From JBBSUQ01 sp964389755 (lineage in GTDB: Bacteria; Bacteroidota; Bacteroidia; Flavobacteriales_D; Crocinitomicaceae), in NCBI GenBank assembly GCA_964389755.1, contig CAYMEW010000055.1:1-14748 (forward strand): a stretch of 14,748 bases of DNA, given 5' to 3'. Position numbers and translations under genes: made by a program. Below the pieces are notes generated by a model. That model did no database searches. It saw nothing but the letters and a program-made list of their open reading frames with translations, and was not told the origin of the DNA. Positions 11,733 to 14,748 of this stretch are shown here, piece after piece. Position 1 is the stretch's first letter. Each line of letters opens with the position of its first letter.

Positions 11733-14057
11733 ATGTTTCAAAGCAATCGACTTCTCAGCGTACTCCTGTGGTCCGTTTTCCTGATATCCGGTATTTCGTA
11801 TGCGCAGGACGCTTCCTTTCCGTTTACGATCCGTGAGTTGATGGAAGGAGAGCATTTTATCGGTCATTCTCCCGAACAAATCTCCTGGAGCCGCGACGGA
11901 AAGTACATCTTATTTCATTGGATGGCTCCGGAGGATTCGGTGTATCGCGATTACCAGTGCGATCCGAAAAGCGGGAAGATCACATTTGTTTCAAGGGAAA
12001 TGTCGGGAAGCAATACACCTTATTTCGACGGAAACCTGGCGATCAGGGACGGATCGATCTTCCGTTACGAACCGAAGAACAATACGCTACTGTCATTTCT
12101 CGAATTGCCGGAGGACATCGAATACGTTTCCCCTGAGCATGAGGGCACTTTTTTCTTTCGTGCCGGGATCAATTTTTTTCAGTATGACAACGGAACCATC
12201 CGGAGGCTTACAAATTATTCAACGCATGTTATCGCGCCAAAGCAGGTTTCCGACACAGGTTTCTTAAGCACACAAAACAGTCTTTTCAGGAAACGAAAAA
12301 AACCTGCGCATATCACTGCTTTGCAAACGCAGGTCACGCCGGCGAAACATTTCCTGGAAACCCAACCGGATATTTTAACGATGGCGCCAAACCGGCATTA
12401 CGTCCTTTTCAGGACAAGTGAAAAAAGTGCGCAGAAGCCCACCTTTATTATGAACTATCTTTCCGAAGATGGCTATGCAAGTGCTGTGGAAGCACGTCCG
12501 AAAGTCGGTGAATCCGAACCAAATCATCACCTTTTCTTACATGATTTGCTTACTGATTCGTTGATTGAAGTCTCATTTTCACAATTGACCGATATCCGCA
12601 AAATCCCAGCGTATTACCGGGATTATGGTATAAGCGAAACACGATTCGATCATGACCGCAAGATCGTGATGCACGCACCCCGTTTTTCTCCGGGCAGTAC
12701 GCAGGCACTTATCGACGTGCGAAGTTATGACAATAAAGACCGCTGGCTGGTTATTTTGGAATTAAAGACCGGAAAGCTGCGGGAAGTCGTTCATCAACAC
12801 GACGAAGCCTGGATCGGAGGCCCGGGGATCTCTGGCTGGAACATGGCATCGGGGAATCTTGGCTGGCTCAACGATCACACGATTTGGTTTCAATCCGAGG
12901 AAAGCGGTTATTCTCACCTGTATTCCTTAGACCTGGCAAACGGAACAAAACGCGCCTTAACACAGGGAAGCTTTGAAGTGCATGCCGTAGAATTGTCCAA
13001 GGACAGCAGCAGTTTTTACCTGCAAACAAACCGTTCACATCCGGGCAAGCGCGATTTTGAAAAACTGGATATCCGTTCGGGAAAACTGACAGCCATTCTA
13101 TCCGGAAAAGGTGCTCATGAAGTTTATGTTTCCCCCGATGAAAAGTCGCTGGCCGTTTTATATTCCACCGCAAACCAGCCCTGGGACCTGTATTGCGCAC
13201 CAAACTCCGGAAAGTCTTCATTGGTCCGACTGACCGACAGCCGTCGGAAAGCCTTCCGTGCTCATTCCTGGATCGTCCCGGAAGTACTGACATATCGCGC
13301 AAGCGACGGAGTTTCAGTTTATGCTCGTTTGTACCGTCCGGACAGTCTGAAAGATCAAAAAGCCGCGGTCATTTTCGTTCATGGTGCCGGTTATCTTCAA
13401 AACGCGCATCATTACTGGAGTACCTATTACCACGAATACCTTTTTCACAACTATTTGACGGCGCAGGGTTTTACGGTACTGGATGTGGACTATCGTGCCA
13501 GTGAGGGATATGGCAGAGATTATCGCACGGCGATCTACCGGCACATGGGCGGGCGAGATCTGCTGGATATAATCGACGGAAAGCACCTGTTGGAGGATAG
13601 TTTGGGCATTGCTCCGGACCGGATTGGCATTTATGGCGGATCTTACGGCGGATTTATTACGATTATGGCCATGCTCACCACGCCAGATGAATTCGTTTGC
13701 GGAGCCGCTTTGCGTTCTGTGACGGACTGGGCGCATTACAACCATGAATACACATCAAATATCCTGAATTATCCGGATACCGACCCGCTTGCTTACAGGC
13801 GCAGTTCGCCGGTTTATTTCGCGGACAGTCTTCGCGGTAAGCTGTTGATGCTACATGGTATGATGGATAATAATGTACATTATCAGGACGTCGTACGACT
13901 CAGCCAGCTTTTCATTGAGCACGACAAACACACCTGGCAACTGATCGGTTATCCTGTCGAATCTCACGGCTTTGTAAACCCAGATTCCTGGACGGATGAA
14001 TACACACGCATTTATGAACTAATGGTCTTATCCTTACTTCGACCTTATGGAAATTAA
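11733..14057 (+). CDS. Secreted S9-family peptidase (prolyl oligopeptidase / dipeptidyl-peptidase type)
   Basis: A 774-residue exported serine peptidase. A signal peptide covers about residues 1-24 (ISYAQD). Residues about 40-510 form a beta-propeller with repeated WSRDGKY-, SPDEKSLAVLYS- and SEESGYSHLYSLDLANG-type blades. The alpha/beta hydrolase catalytic domain spans about 530-770 with the triad S637 (GGSYGGF), D712 (HGMMDNNV) and H745 (ESHGF), and all three are intact. Such enzymes trim short, often proline-containing peptides in the periplasm. The DWVYEEE amine-binding motif of true dipeptidyl peptidase IV is not visible, so exact specificity is open. Codon use is less biased than in the lipoprotein gene, with AAT and TTT common. 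The acetyltransferase gene overlaps its last 11 bases, suggesting translational coupling. Confidence 0.92.
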   Translation: MFQSNRLLSVLLWSVFLISGISYAQDASFPFTIRELMEGEHFIGHSPEQISWSRDGKYILFHWMAPEDSVYRDYQCDPKSGKITFVSREMSGSNTPYFDGNLAIRDGSIFRYEPKNNTLLSFLELPEDIEYVSPEHEGTFFFRAGINFFQYDNGTIRRLTNYSTHVIAPKQVSDTGFLSTQNSLFRKRKKPAHITALQTQVTPAKHFLETQPDILTMAPNRHYVLFRTSEKSAQKPTFIMNYLSEDGYASAVEARPKVGESEPNHHLFLHDLLTDSLIEVSFSQLTDIRKIPAYYRDYGISETRFDHDRKIVMHAPRFSPGSTQALIDVRSYDNKDRWLVILELKTGKLREVVHQHDEAWIGGPGISGWNMASGNLGWLNDHTIWFQSEESGYSHLYSLDLANGTKRALTQGSFEVHAVELSKDSSSFYLQTNRSHPGKRDFEKLDIRSGKLTAILSGKGAHEVYVSPDEKSLAVLYSTANQPWDLYCAPNSGKSSLVRLTDSRRKAFRAHSWIVPEVLTYRASDGVSVYARLYRPDSLKDQKAAVIFVHGAGYLQNAHHYWSTYYHEYLFHNYLTAQGFTVLDVDYRASEGYGRDYRTAIYRHMGGRDLLDIIDGKHLLEDSLGIAPDRIGIYGGSYGGFITIMAMLTTPDEFVCGAALRSVTDWAHYNHEYTSNILNYPDTDPLAYRRSSPVYFADSLRGKLLMLHGMMDNNVHYQDVVRLSQLFIEHDKHTWQLIGYPVESHGFVNPDSWTDEYTRIYELMVLSLLRPYGN

Positions 14058-14484
14058 AGAATTGCATACGAGCACTGAAATGGTAACCTGTATAGACACG
14101 ATCCGTGAACTGTATCCCGATATGACCGTCACAGATTATCAGGAAAGGCTTGAAGCGATGATCGGCAACGGTTACGCGCAGGTCGTAGTTTATGATGGAA
14201 ATGACTGCATTGCGATAAGTGGTTTTTGGATCAATACGAAACTGTGGTGTGGCAAATACCTGGAACTCGACAACGTGGTTGTCAAACCCGCATATCGATC
14301 CAAAGGCGTCGGAAAACTGATTTCGGAGTATCTCGAAAAAAAAGCCCTGCATGCAAACTGCAACATTCTGGTACTTGACGCCTACACGCACAACTTTTCA
14401 GCACACCGTTTTTATTATAACCAGGGCTTCGGCCCAAAGGGATTTCATTTTGTAAAGGTACTGGATGAAAAAGGGATCCGTTAG
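14047..14484 (+). CDS. GNAT-family N-acetyltransferase
   Basis: A 145-residue cytoplasmic enzyme expected to move an acetyl group from acetyl-CoA to an amine. The family core is clear: strand KYLELDNVVVKP, then the pyrophosphate-binding loop RSKGVG (motif A, R/Q-x-x-G-x-G), a helix, the strand NILVLDAY, then NFSAHRFYYNQGFGPKGFHFVK (motif B with the typical AHRFY...GF). The substrate is not recognisable. Its ATG lies inside the end of the S9 peptidase gene (11-base overlap in another frame), so the two are almost certainly one operon. No clear terminator follows on the plus strand before the window's end. Confidence 0.9.
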   Translation: MEIKELHTSTEMVTCIDTIRELYPDMTVTDYQERLEAMIGNGYAQVVVYDGNDCIAISGFWINTKLWCGKYLELDNVVVKPAYRSKGVGKLISEYLEKKALHANCNILVLDAYTHNFSAHRFYYNQGFGPKGFHFVKVLDEKGIR

Positions 14485-14623
14485 CGACCCGGTATTTTAA
14501 CCCCTCAAGTTCAAAGCCCATTTGAGAAAGCGTTTACCCGTTGACAAACCGCTTGTTTTAAGGATTGGGTCATGCCAATGTATTCATTGATTCCTACAGT
14601 ATAATACAAGCCCCTGCGCACGT

Positions 14624-14659
14624 AACTAATTTAGAGGTATGACCAATTCTGTATTAGTT
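14624..14659. repeat. Short inverted repeat downstream of the acetyltransferase gene
   Basis: AACTAAT (14624-14630) and ATTAGTT (14653-14659) are perfect inverted copies around 22 bases. There is no T-tract and no tRNA-like layout. The function is unknown, and it may be chance. Confidence 0.3.
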
Positions 14660-14694
14660 CCCGCACGATAGATCATCACACTCAAAAATGTATT

Positions 14695-14733
14695 AAAAAC
14701 AAAAACCCCGCACCTCAGAAAAGGAGCGGGGTT
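14695..14733 (-). terminator. Minus-strand terminator of a gene beyond the right edge
   Basis: On the minus strand AACCCCGC (14733-14726) pairs with GCGGGGTT (14711-14704). Inside, CCT/AGG adds three pairs after a mismatch, with a six-base loop. TTTTTGTTTTT then follows at 14705-14695. On the plus strand the hairpin is followed by CATTAAAAG, so it does not work in that direction. A minus-strand gene, convergent with the acetyltransferase gene, must end near here and start beyond the window. Confidence 0.8.
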
Positions 14734-14748
14734 CATTAAAAGTGGCGT

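Noticed and set aside
14541..14604. TTGACA and TATAAT words suggesting a sigma-70 promoter
   Set aside because: They are more than 50 bases apart, far from the needed 16-18, and Bacteroidota use a different consensus.
14600..14680. Possible tRNA-like fold around the AACTAAT inverted repeat
   Set aside because: No acceptor stem, no canonical T-loop GTTCGA and no CCA context could be found.

Overview
The window looks like a chromosome segment from a Bacteroidota bacterium, most likely a Flavobacteriales-type organism. Three things point that way: promoters of the TAnnTTTG (-7) type and few Shine-Dalgarno sequences; a TonB-dependent receptor that starts with a carboxypeptidase-regulatory-like domain; and a lipoprotein carrying the CTDP...NYN...DDGSC motif common in that phylum. 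No transposase, integrase, CRISPR array, tRNA or rRNA is visible. Genus and species cannot be read from the sequence.

Layout. Positions 1-533 hold no convincing gene, but they contain GC-rich inverted repeats that look like a decayed intergenic repeat element. Positions 568-4842 form a probable two-gene outer-membrane uptake operon: a beta-helix lipoprotein and a 947-residue TonB-dependent receptor, closed by a strong terminator. A PhoB-type response regulator (5653-4982) faces that operon. Between it and a Na+/phosphate cotransporter (6131-8257) lies a 477-bp regulatory region. This region holds a 21-bp periodic repeat in front of the regulator, a promoter plus intrinsic terminator that define a candidate RNA of about 70 nt, two copies of the palindrome AGACGTCT, and a TTAACA direct repeat of PHO-box type. 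The cotransporter carries an extra N-terminal fibronectin-III-like domain and a C-terminal PhoU-like domain. It is followed closely by a second OmpR-family regulator (RprY-like) and tsaB.

The rest is more ordinary: a membrane-anchored alpha/beta hydrolase convergent with tsaB (two bases between stop codons), an outer-membrane beta-barrel protein with its own terminator, and a secreted S9 peptidase overlapping a GNAT acetyltransferase. A minus-strand terminator at the right edge shows that a gene ends there from beyond the window.

How the parts may work together (inference): the left 8 kb reads as a phosphate-responsive island. A surface lipoprotein/TonB receptor pair would handle outer-membrane uptake, a Na+-driven cotransporter with its own PhoU-like domain inner-membrane uptake, and OmpR-type regulators, a PHO-box-like operator and a possible small RNA would provide control. 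The receptor's substrate is not shown by the sequence. No sensor kinase is present in the window.
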